NCBI RefSeq assembly: GCF_944387725.1
Contig: NZ_CALXGA010000020.1
Span: 1 to 32,363, forward strand
DNA length: 32,363 bases
Origin: an uncultured Intestinimonas sp.
GTDB lineage: Bacteria; Bacillota; Clostridia; Oscillospirales; Oscillospiraceae
Direction of reading: 5' to 3'
Shown here: in pieces, positions 22,318 to 29,351 of the stretch
Position numbering within the stretch: the first letter of the stretch is position 1
Layout of the letters: each line of letters opens with the position of its first letter
Made by a program: the position numbers and the translations under genes
Notes under the pieces: model-generated
What the model was told of the DNA's origin: nothing
What the model saw: the letters and a program-made list of their open reading frames with translations, nothing else
The model's database searches: none

Positions 22318-22347
22318 TTGACGCGCCTCTCTCCCCGGCGGTATAAT
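22318..22347 (+). promoter_or_regulatory. SigA promoter for birA
   Basis: TTGACG (22318-22323), an 18-nt spacer and TATAAT (22342-22347), about 30 nt before the birA start. It does not overlap the BirA box, so birA itself is probably not strongly autoregulated. Confidence 0.75.
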
Positions 22348-22376
22348 ATAGTCCAAGTATCAAAGGGGGACGCGCC

Positions 22377-23369
22377 ATGCTGCAAGACGACGTGCTGGCC
22401 CTGCTGCGGGAGGCGGGGGCGGACTACCGATCCGGGGAGGCCATGAGCCGGGCCCTGGGGGTGAGCCGGGCGGCGGTGTGGAAGGCGGTGGAAGCCCTGC
22501 GGGGGGCAGGGTACGGGATTCTCTCCTCCCCCAGCCGGGGCTACCGTCTCGCCTCCGCCCCCGACGACCTGCGCGCCGGGGAGATCGCCGCCGCCCTCGC
22601 CGGCCGGGTGGTGGGCTGGGAGGTGGTCTGCCTGGACACGGTGGACTCCACCAACAGCGAGGTCAAGCGCCGGGCCGCCGGGGGGGCCCCGGAGGGCCTG
22701 GCGGTGCTGGCCGACGGCCAGACCGGGGGCCGGGGCCGCCGGGGGCGTCCCTTCCAGTCCATGCCGGGGAAGGGGCTCTACTGCTCGGTCCTCCTGCGCC
22801 CGGCCTGTCCGCCGGAGGAGCTGGGACAGCTCACCGCTTGGACGGCGGTGGCGGTGTGCCGGGCCATCCGGGACTGCTGCGGGGCGGAGTGCGGCATCAA
22901 GTGGACCAACGACCTCATTCTGGGGGGGCGGAAGGTCTGCGGCATCCTCACCGAGCTGGAGCTGGAGGCCGAGAGCGCCGCCGCCCTGGCGGTGGTGGCG
23001 GGCATCGGCATCAACGTGGGCCAGACCCCCGCCGACTTCGGCCCGGAGCTCGCCCCGGCGGCCACCTCCCTGTCCCAGGAGCTCCGCCGCCCCGTCCGCC
23101 GGGCCGAGCTGGCTGCCGCCCTCCTCCGGGCTTTAGACGAGATGTACGCCGCCTTCCCCGCCGGAAAGCCGGAATACCTGGCCGAGTACCGCCGACGGTG
23201 CGTCACCACCGGCCGGGAGGTGGTCCTCCTCCGGGGGAAGGAGCGGGTCACCGCCTTTGCCGAGGAGATTGACGACCGCTTCGCCCTGGTCTGCCGTCTG
23301 CCCGGCGGCGGCCGGGAGACCGTCACCGCCGGGGAGGTCTCGGTCCGGGGCCTGCTGGGTTACGTCTGA
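22377..23369 (+). CDS. birA: Bifunctional biotin-protein ligase and biotin repressor
   Basis: BirA makes biotinyl-AMP, biotinylates carboxylase domains, and as a dimer represses biotin genes. The 330-residue product has an N-terminal winged helix (SGEAMSRALGVSRAAVWKAVEAL), so it is the repressor (class II) form. The catalytic domain carries DSTNSEVKRR, the GRGRRGR biotinyl-AMP loop (118-124), KWTNDL (175-180, catalytic lysine) and VVAGIGINVG. A C-terminal SH3-like part follows. ATG 22377 follows AAGGGGG. It is divergent from bioY, with a perfect BirA box between them. Confidence 0.95.
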   Translation: MLQDDVLALLREAGADYRSGEAMSRALGVSRAAVWKAVEALRGAGYGILSSPSRGYRLASAPDDLRAGEIAAALAGRVVGWEVVCLDTVDSTNSEVKRRAAGGAPEGLAVLADGQTGGRGRRGRPFQSMPGKGLYCSVLLRPACPPEELGQLTAWTAVAVCRAIRDCCGAECGIKWTNDLILGGRKVCGILTELELEAESAAALAVVAGIGINVGQTPADFGPELAPAATSLSQELRRPVRRAELAAALLRALDEMYAAFPAGKPEYLAEYRRRCVTTGREVVLLRGKERVTAFAEEIDDRFALVCRLPGGGRETVTAGEVSVRGLLGYV

Positions 23370-23447
23370 TCCGGACCCAGGCGCGCCTGTGATCCCCCGC
23401 CAGGACGTTCTCCCGGCCTGAAACCATATGGAAAAGGAGTGTTTCCC

Positions 23448-23813
23448 ATGGAAACCGTCCTCTATTACGAGCCCATGACCCTCCAGAACCCCGCCATCCT
23501 CACCGGCCTGCTCCAGCGCCGGGGCCTGCGGGTGGTGCCGGTGGACCGGGGGCAGGTGGGCCAGAGCGTGGGCTTTCTGGCGGGTTATCAGGGCTTTCCA
23601 GCCCAGTCCGCCGCCGGGACGCCCCCCAGAGACCGGGTGCTGGTCTTCTGCGAGACGCCGGAGGAGACCCTGGACGCCGTGCTGGAAGACCTGAGGGCCC
23701 CGGGGGTCCCCCCGGCCCTGAAGGCCATCCTCACCGGCGCCAACGCCGCCTGGCCCTTCCACCGGCTGGCCCGGGAGCTCTCCAGCGAGCACCGCATGAT
23801 GCACGGGGGCTGA
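23448..23813 (+). CDS. DUF3783 domain protein
   Basis: This 121-residue soluble protein fits the DUF3783 family, which is common in Clostridia and of unknown function. Visible features are an N-terminal strand-helix (VLYYEPMTLQNPAILTGLLQRRG, split here by reading), a glycine-rich middle (VGFLAGYQGFPAQ) and the C-terminal KAILTGANAAWPFHRLARELSSEH, which is the most family-like segment. AAAAGGAGT lies seven bases before ATG 23448; the earlier in-frame codon is not supported. It stands 78 nt after birA and may be read from the same transcript. No function is assigned. Confidence 0.75.
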   Translation: METVLYYEPMTLQNPAILTGLLQRRGLRVVPVDRGQVGQSVGFLAGYQGFPAQSAAGTPPRDRVLVFCETPEETLDAVLEDLRAPGVPPALKAILTGANAAWPFHRLARELSSEHRMMHGG

Positions 23814-23965
23814 AAATTCTGTCAACTTTTTACCCCCCTGCCCCGTCTAATCCCGGGAAGCGCCAGGGGGCGCACCTGCTCCGCCCCCCTTCGCCCGCGC
23901 ATCCGCCGGCAGAGGGGCCGTGCGGCAGAGGACCGGCGCGGGCGCGCCGGAAAGGAGGCGGACCC

Positions 23966-24736
23966 TTGAACTATGACAAGCTGCTGGCCCTGAGCGGGGA
24001 GCTGGGCTGTCACCTCCTCCTCAGCGGGGCGGAGATCTACCGGGTGGAGGAGTCAGTCCGCTACCTGCTGGGAGCCTACGGGGTGGAAACGGGGGAGGTC
24101 TTCGCCATCCCCAACTGCATCATCGTCAGCCTCACCGCCCCGGAGGGGCGGGTCCTCACCTGGGTCCGCCGGGTGCCGGGCCACGACACCGACATCAGCA
24201 AGATGGAGGACCTCAACGCCCTGTGCCGCCGCCTGTGCGCCAATCCGCCGGAGCTGGATGAGGCCGCCGGACTCCTGGACAGGGTGGTCCGGGACCGGCC
24301 CCAGCCCGGCCTTCTCCTGCGGCTTTCGGCCTATTTCCTCATCACCAGCGTCTTCTGCCTCTTCTTCGGCGGAACCGCTGCCGACGCCCTGTGCGGCGGT
24401 CTGTGCGGCCTGACGGTGGGGCTGCTGCTGCCCCTGCTCTCCCGGCTGGGGGCCAACCTCTTCTTCCGGGCCATGGTGGGGGGGCTCTCCTGCGGGGTTA
24501 CCGCCGCCGTCCTCACCGCCCTGGGCCTGGGGGAACATTTGGACCTCATCCTCACCGGGGCCATTATGACCCAGGCCCCCGGCCTGGTGGTCACCAACTG
24601 TATGCGGGACCTCATGGCCGGGGACGTGATGTCCAGCCTGGTGAAGCTGTCCGAGGGCCTGCTCACCGGGGCTGGCATCGCCCTGGGCACCGGCGTGGCA
24701 CTGGGCCTGGCCCGGACCCTGTGGGGGGGGCTGTGA
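23966..24736 (+). CDS. ThrE-family exporter, first half (N-terminal domain type)
   Basis: Split ThrE/YjjP-type exporters move threonine, serine or small dicarboxylates out of the cell. The 256-residue product has a soluble N-terminal part with family motifs LLSGAEIYRVEESV, FAIPNCIIVSLTAPEG and VPGHDTDISKMEDLN. About five membrane helices follow from residue 112, including LSAYFLITSVFCLFFGG and TGAIMTQAPGLVVTNCMRDL. The start is TTG 23966, chosen because AAAGGAGG (23951-23958) lies seven bases upstream and no in-frame ATG fits. Its TGA overlaps the ATG of the partner gene by one base. The actual substrate is unknown. Confidence 0.85.
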   Translation: MNYDKLLALSGELGCHLLLSGAEIYRVEESVRYLLGAYGVETGEVFAIPNCIIVSLTAPEGRVLTWVRRVPGHDTDISKMEDLNALCRRLCANPPELDEAAGLLDRVVRDRPQPGLLLRLSAYFLITSVFCLFFGGTAADALCGGLCGLTVGLLLPLLSRLGANLFFRAMVGGLSCGVTAAVLTALGLGEHLDLILTGAIMTQAPGLVVTNCMRDLMAGDVMSSLVKLSEGLLTGAGIALGTGVALGLARTLWGGL

Positions 24737-25176
24737 TGGCCCTCTTCCTCCCATGCCTGTACGCTTTCCTGGCCTGTCTGGGCTTCTGCGTCCTCTTTCG
24801 CATCCGGGGGCTGGGGGCGGTGCTCTGCTCCCTGGGGGGCGCCCTGGCCTGGCTGGTCTATCTGGTCTCGGGGCCCCTCTCCGGCGGCAGCGTCTTCTTG
24901 CAGTCCTTCTATGCCGCCGTCTTCCTCTCCGCCTGGTCCGAGGCCATGGCCCGGCTGCGCAAGTGCCCCGCCACCGGCTACCAGCTCATCGCCTTTATCC
25001 CCCTGGTCCCCGGGGCCGGCATCTACAGTATGATGGAGGCCGCCCTCCGGGGGGACGCCCAAGACTTCCTCAGCACCGGCCTCCACACCCTGGGCGTCGC
25101 CGGCGCCCTGGCCGTGGGGGTGCTGGTGGTCTCCTCCCTGGTGCGGATGTTCTCCCACCGCCGGCGGCCCGGCTGA
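24736..25176 (+). CDS. ThrE-family exporter, second half (YjjB type)
   Basis: The 146-residue product has four to five membrane helices and the family motif YQLIAFIPLVPGAGIYSMMEAA, corresponding to the C-terminal half of ThrE (PF12821). It starts in TGATG with the preceding gene, so the two halves are translationally coupled and probably form one transporter. The overlap replaces a ribosome site. Helices include LYAFLACLGFCVLFRI, LCSLGGALAWLVYLVSG and LGVAGALAVGVLVVSSLV. Confidence 0.85.
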   Translation: MALFLPCLYAFLACLGFCVLFRIRGLGAVLCSLGGALAWLVYLVSGPLSGGSVFLQSFYAAVFLSAWSEAMARLRKCPATGYQLIAFIPLVPGAGIYSMMEAALRGDAQDFLSTGLHTLGVAGALAVGVLVVSSLVRMFSHRRRPG

Positions 25177-25210
25177 GACCGCCCCACTCTATCCCCTCTG
25201 GAGGTGCCCC

Positions 25211-25900
25211 ATGCCCCGCTATGACAGCGTCCTGCTGGACGCGGACAACACCCTCTTTGACTTCGACGCCGCCGAACACGCCGCCCTCCGCCGGGCTCTG
25301 GAGGCGCGGGGCTATCCCTTTACCCCGGAGGCGGAGGCCATGTACCACGCCATCAACCGCCCCCTGTGGGCGGCCTTCGACCGGGGGGATGTCACCCAGG
25401 ACTTCCTGGTGGTCGAGCGCTTCCGGCGGCTGACGGAGGCTCTGGGGGGCCGGGACGACCCCGCAGCCTTCAACCGGGACTACCTCGCCTATCTGGGCCA
25501 GGGCAGCCAGCTCCTCCCCGGGGCGGAGGCGCTCTGCCGGGACCTGCGGGCGGCGGGCTGCCGCCTGGCTCTGGCCACCAACGGCGTGGCCCGGGTCCAG
25601 CGCGCCCGGCTGGAGGCATCCCCCCTAAAGGAGGCCTTCCAGGCCGTCATCATCTCCCAGGAGGTGGGGGCTCAGAAGCCCCAGCCCGCCTTCTTCGCGG
25701 CGGCCATGGCCGCCCTGGGGGTCCGGGACAAGTCCCGGTGCGTCATGGTGGGGGACACCCTGGGCTCCGACATCCGGGGCGGCATTGCCGCCGGCCTCGA
25801 CACCATCTGGTACCGCCCCCGGGGCGGTTCCCCCGGGGACCTCTCCCCCACCTACACCGCCGCCTCCCTCCGGGAGGTGGGCCAGTATATTTTATCATGA
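25211..25900 (+). CDS. yjjG: HAD-family pyrimidine nucleotidase (YjjG type)
   Basis: YjjG-type HAD enzymes dephosphorylate nucleoside monophosphates, including non-canonical pyrimidines, in the cytoplasm. The 229-residue product has HAD motif I DADNTLFDFD (the form typical of YjjG), motif II ATNGVARVQRARL, motif III lysine in GAQKPQPAFF and motif IV MVGDTLGSDIRGG. The cap is helical (AEHAALRRALEARGYPF). Length matches. A GGAGGTG site precedes ATG 25211. The SGNH gene starts 16 nt later on the same strand. The exact substrate is not readable from sequence. Confidence 0.85.
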   Translation: MPRYDSVLLDADNTLFDFDAAEHAALRRALEARGYPFTPEAEAMYHAINRPLWAAFDRGDVTQDFLVVERFRRLTEALGGRDDPAAFNRDYLAYLGQGSQLLPGAEALCRDLRAAGCRLALATNGVARVQRARLEASPLKEAFQAVIISQEVGAQKPQPAFFAAAMAALGVRDKSRCVMVGDTLGSDIRGGIAAGLDTIWYRPRGGSPGDLSPTYTAASLREVGQYILS

Positions 25901-25916
25901 AAGGAGCGCACGCGGT

Positions 25917-27026
25917 ATGCGTGACTATGAGGGCGGCAAGCGCGTCCGCCAGAGAAAGAATTCGGACCGTCGGGCCGGCTCCCGCCGGCGGATGCTGCTG
26001 GCCGCCCTGATCCTGTGCGTAGGGGTGCTGGCCTGCCTCTCCCTGGGGGCTATGGCCCAGCAGCTCAAATCCCCTGCGGCAGCGGCCAGCCCCACGCCGG
26101 CGGCCGCGCCCCGGCAGGCGCCCACTCCCACGCCCAGCCCAGCCCCCACCCCGACTCCCACGCCGGAACTTACTCCGACTCCCACGCCGGAATCTACCCC
26201 GGAGCCCACGCCGGAGTCCATCCCGGCGTCCATGCCGGTCCTGGTCTGGGAATCCACACCGGCGTCTCCTGCGGTCTCCACGCCGGAATTCACCCCCGCG
26301 CCCTCGCCCGTGCCGGGGGCGGAGGTCTTCGACTTCTCCCAGCCCGCGCCGGAGACGGCGGCGGTGGAGGACAGCTGGTTCTCCGATGCTGTCTTCCTGG
26401 GGGACTCCCGCACCGACGGCCTGCGGCTCTACAGCGGCATCTGGGGGGCCGACTTCCTGTCCTACCGCTCCCAGATGGTCTTCCACGTCACCGGGACCGG
26501 CTCGGTCCAGGTCAGGGCCATCCCCAAAAACGGCGTGGGGGAGACAAAGACCACCTTCGCTTGGCTGGAGGAGAAGCAGTACGGCGCGGTCTACGTCATG
26601 TTCGGCATCAATGAGCTGGGCATCAACAACGACGCGGCCTTTGCCGACGCCTTCCGGCAGCTCATCGCCGGCATCCGCACCCGCCAGCCGGAGGCGGTAA
26701 TCTACATCCAGTCCATCGTCCCCATCGAGCCGGAAAAGGCCTATGTGACCAACCCCGCCTGGTGGCTGAACAATGAGCGGGTGGCCGCCTACAACGCCAT
26801 TCTCCAGCAGATCTGCGCCCAGGAGGGGGGCGTCTACCTAAATGTGCAGGAGGCCCTGGTGGATGAGAACGGCGTCCTTCCTGCGGAGGGCACCACCGAC
26901 GGTATTCACTTCACCCGGAGCTGGTACCAGAGGTGGTACGCTTACTTAAAGACCCACACCGTAGACCCGGACGCCTACGCCGCCGGTCTGGCGGCCCTGG
27001 AGGCCCAAAAGGAGGCAGAGACATGA
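25917..27026 (+). CDS. Membrane-anchored SGNH/GDSL-type hydrolase with Pro/Thr-rich stalk
   Basis: The 369-residue product has a basic cytoplasmic N-terminus (KRVRQRKNSDRRAGSRRR), one membrane segment at about 26-46, and a low-complexity stalk at about 58-130 rich in Pro, Thr and Ser (PTPTPSPAPTPTPTPELTPT). An SGNH hydrolase domain follows: block I FLGDSRTDGLR (161-170), VMFGINELGINN and the C-terminal DGIHFTRSWY with the Asp-His pair. It probably deacetylates or hydrolyses an ester on a cell-surface polymer; the substrate is unknown. AAGGAG lies ten bases before ATG 25917. Its TGA overlaps the ATG of the lipoprotein gene by four bases. Confidence 0.85.
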   Translation: MRDYEGGKRVRQRKNSDRRAGSRRRMLLAALILCVGVLACLSLGAMAQQLKSPAAAASPTPAAAPRQAPTPTPSPAPTPTPTPELTPTPTPESTPEPTPESIPASMPVLVWESTPASPAVSTPEFTPAPSPVPGAEVFDFSQPAPETAAVEDSWFSDAVFLGDSRTDGLRLYSGIWGADFLSYRSQMVFHVTGTGSVQVRAIPKNGVGETKTTFAWLEEKQYGAVYVMFGINELGINNDAAFADAFRQLIAGIRTRQPEAVIYIQSIVPIEPEKAYVTNPAWWLNNERVAAYNAILQQICAQEGGVYLNVQEALVDENGVLPAEGTTDGIHFTRSWYQRWYAYLKTHTVDPDAYAAGLAALEAQKEAET

Positions 27027-27487
27027 AAAAAAACCTTCCGGCCCTGCTGGCCGCTTTGATGCTGGTCCTGAGCGCCTGCTCCGGCGGCGGCGGACCCGCC
27101 GCCTACGACCCCGCCGCCACCGCCCAGGCCCTGCTGGACTCCGGGGCCTTCACCCAGGCGCTGGGGGAGCTCTCCGCCGACATGGCAGCCCCCTACCTGG
27201 GTCTCTCCCAGGAGCCGGAGGAGGCCGTGGTCTATACCTCCATGGAGGGGGGCTATGAGGAGCTGGCGATCCTCTCCTTCGCCGAAGAATCCGCCGCCCA
27301 GACCGCCCTGGAGGAGGTCCAGACCCATGTGGCCGCCCTGGTGGAGACCGAGACCGACACCCAGTACAAGCCCGAGGACCTGCCCAAGCTCCAGAGCGCC
27401 CGGACGGAGCGGGCCGGGAACACGGTGCTGCTGGTGGTGGCCGCCTACTACGACAAGGTTCAGGAGGCCCTGGACGGGCTGAGCTGA
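27023..27487 (+). CDS. DUF4358 lipoprotein
   Basis: The 154-residue product has a lipoprotein signal (LMLVLSAC, cysteine at about 20) and a Gly-rich linker. The DUF4358 domain follows: LSADMAAPYLGLSQEPEEAVVYTSM, EELAILSFAEESAAQTALEEVQ and VLLVVAAYYDKVQEALD. The family is exported in Clostridia and has no known function. AAAAGGAGG precedes ATG 27023, which overlaps the SGNH stop, so both act as a pair. A second DUF4358 protein faces it on the other strand just past a shared terminator. Confidence 0.85.
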   Translation: MKKNLPALLAALMLVLSACSGGGGPAAYDPAATAQALLDSGAFTQALGELSADMAAPYLGLSQEPEEAVVYTSMEGGYEELAILSFAEESAAQTALEEVQTHVAALVETETDTQYKPEDLPKLQSARTERAGNTVLLVVAAYYDKVQEALDGLS

Positions 27488-27499
27488 AAAGGTCCAGAC

Positions 27500-27549
27500 A
27501 AAAGAAGCCGCCCCTGTACGCGACGAAGCGTACAGGGGCGGCTTCTTTT
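27500..27549. terminator. Bidirectional terminator between the DUF4358 genes
   Basis: AAAAGAAGCCGCCCCTGTACGC and its exact complement (22-bp stem) around GACGAA, with T runs on both strands, between two convergent genes. Confidence 0.9.
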
Positions 27550-27561
27550 GCGGGGGGTGGG

Positions 27562-28368
27562 TCAGCCTTCCACGCCGGCCTGGAAGAGCTCAATAGCGGT
27601 GTCGTTGTCGGCGGAGATGATGAGCATGATGTAGTCCCCGCTGGTGACCACCCGGCCGTTCTTGGCCCGCTCCAGGGGCTCGGGGAGATAGTTTTCAAAG
27701 CCCCGCTCCGTGTTGGCCCGCACCTCCTCCAGGGCGGCCTGGGCGGCCTCCATCTGGCCCTCGGCCACCCGGCCGATGACCACGGTGTCGGCGCTGATCA
27801 TCATGGGGAAGAAGCCCACCGCCTCGGTAAAGCAGCCGGCGGGGACGCCGTAAAACTCCTCCATGCCGGCGGCGTCCTGCTTCATCGTCGCCCCCATGTC
27901 GATCTCGGCGATGATAGACCGGGCCAGCCGGGTCAGGGGTTCCCCGTTGGGGCTGGTAATCGTGATGTCGCTGTCCGTCACTGCCGCGGAGTAACCTTCC
28001 AGCCGGTTCATCAGGCCCACGGGCACATAGGTCACCCCCTGGACAAAGGCGGCGGTCATGCCGGAGATGGTCTCGCCGTTGACCTCGATGGCCCCGGTGC
28101 CGCAGTCCACATAGACGTCGTTGGCGTCCAGGGAGAAGTAGGAGCGGTTTTCGTCGGCGTACCAGCTGGCAAAGCCGTAGTCGGCCTCGGCCACGGTACG
28201 TAGGGGGAGGTAGACGGCCCCGGTGGGGGCGGCGGGGAGGCCGGCGGTGTCCAGGGCGGCGCCGTTGAGGGTGACGCGCCCGGCATAGCCGCCGGAGGCG
28301 GCCAGGGCGGAGGCTCCCAGGGACAGGCCCAGGGCCAGGGCGGCGGTGGCGGACAGCAGTCGTTTCAT
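27562..28368 (-). CDS. Exported stalk-domain plus DUF4358 protein
   Basis: The 268-residue product has a signal peptide (about 1-24, MKRLLSATAALALGLSLG), then a stalk domain of the copper-amine-oxidase N-terminal type (VYLPLRTVAEADYGFASWY, VNGETISGMTAAFVQGVTYV). The C-terminal DUF4358 domain includes EEFYGVPAGCFTEAVGFF, VVIGRVAEGQMEAAQAALEEV and DYIMLIISADNDTAIELF. It is probably anchored at the cell wall through the stalk; function unknown. AAGGAG precedes ATG 28368. It is related in its C-terminal half to the lipoprotein gene that converges on it, and a MITE sits about 120 nt upstream. Confidence 0.85.
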   Translation of the reverse strand: MKRLLSATAALALGLSLGASALAASGGYAGRVTLNGAALDTAGLPAAPTGAVYLPLRTVAEADYGFASWYADENRSYFSLDANDVYVDCGTGAIEVNGETISGMTAAFVQGVTYVPVGLMNRLEGYSAAVTDSDITITSPNGEPLTRLARSIIAEIDMGATMKQDAAGMEEFYGVPAGCFTEAVGFFPMMISADTVVIGRVAEGQMEAAQAALEEVRANTERGFENYLPEPLERAKNGRVVTSGDYIMLIISADNDTAIELFQAGVEG

Positions 28369-28487
28369 GGTGCATTTCTCCTTTTTTGATGTTTTCATTT
28401 GGGATATGCACCCCATTAGACGCGCCCGGAAAGAAAAGGTTCCCGGACGTGGGGATTTTGCCAGAAAAAATACGCCGCCTGGGTTTA

Positions 28488-28649
28488 GGGCTTGTTTGAA
28501 ACATGTCAACATGCCCAACCGGCGGGTCTTTTGCCCCCTGGACGGCGCAATTTTTCCTTGAAATCCGCCAGGATTCCTGCGAAAAAATTGCTTGCCAGCG
28601 GCCCAAAATCCCTCGCTGCTGGACACATCGCCAATTTTCAAACAAGCCC
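28488..28649 (-). mobile_element. TA-flanked 162-bp palindromic element (MITE), copy 5
   Basis: Inverted relative to copies 1-4. It has the same TIR and flanking TA (GTTTA...TAGCC) and is subtype 2. It lies between the stalk/DUF4358 gene and the recombinase relic. Confidence 0.85.
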
Positions 28650-28683
28650 TAGCCGCACACCCATAAGGAAGTAATCGTATCTT

Positions 28684-28724
28684 GCAGGGCAGCATGGCAA
28701 ATTGCTATGCTGTCCTGCTTTTTC
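28684..28724 (+). terminator. Hairpin beside the recombinase relic
   Basis: GCAGG.CAGCAT..CAA with a matching arm TTG.TATGCTG.CCTGC, then TTTTTC on the plus strand. It covers the 3' end of the minus-strand recombinase relic. Confidence 0.5.
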
Positions 28725-29305
28725 TTTCTCGTTCAATGGTCTGCTCGTCCTCGCCCTGTTTCAGTTCCCCGACGAAGTTCCAAATAATCTGGATTTTCTG
28801 CCGCCAGTGGCCGCTGGACTTGTCCGGCGCATGGACGATAATCTTTTTCACAAACTCGTTGACAACCGTGGGCGTGAGTTCGGTAATCCCCACATACTTC
28901 CGAATGACCGCCGCGAACCTGTCAAAATCCGCTTTGTCCTACTCGTAGGTGCTTACCACTTCCCGGTCTGCTTGGACTTCCTTTTCCATCAGTTCTTTCT
29001 GCTCCGCCTCATGCTCGGCGGACAACTTCAAAAACCGTTCGTGAGAGATTGCCCCGGATATATCGTCCTCGTAGATACGCTTGAAAATCCGGTCAAGTTC
29101 CGCGATCCGCTTTTCGGCTTGGGCGATTTCCCGCTTGCGCTTTTTCGCCGCCTTTCCCGCTTCCGCAAGCCCTATCATCTCATTCCAGCCGGGTCTATCG
29201 AAAGTTACCCCGGAAACGCCGTCGTCAATGAAAAAGGTTGAATTTGGAAAGCCGTTGTCCTCTGCATACTTCAAAAGGATTTTCTTTTGGAAAGCGATTT
29301 GTCAA
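28705..29305 (-). pseudogene. Large serine recombinase relic (Tn4451/TnpX type)
   Basis: The minus strand keeps pieces of a site-specific serine recombinase. An N-terminal stretch reads QKKILLKYAEDNGFPN, FFIDDGVSGVTFDRPGWNEM and AEAGK; a C-terminal stretch reads KRIAELDRIFKRIYEDDISGAIS and VVNEFVKKIIVHAPDKSSG. The catalytic-serine end is missing (a TGA closes the frame near 29303). The middle, several hundred residues, is absent: AEAGK runs straight into the coiled-coil part. A single in-frame TAG at 28939-28941 interrupts the rest (STYE-stop-DKADFDRF). Such recombinases move integrative elements. AT-rich composition unlike the neighbours supports foreign origin. It is not functional. Confidence 0.8.
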
Positions 29306-29351
29306 GGGGGAATTACACCTTTACCTCTCATGTTTGTGGCCTGTAAATTTT

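Noticed and set aside
23820..23826. TGTCAA (TTGACA on the minus strand) after the DUF3783 gene
   Set aside because: No matching -10 at proper spacing and no minus-strand gene downstream.
26090..26310. Repetitive DNA inside the SGNH gene, considered as a CRISPR or tandem array
   Set aside because: It is an in-frame Pro/Thr-rich stalk with irregular short units, no spacer structure.
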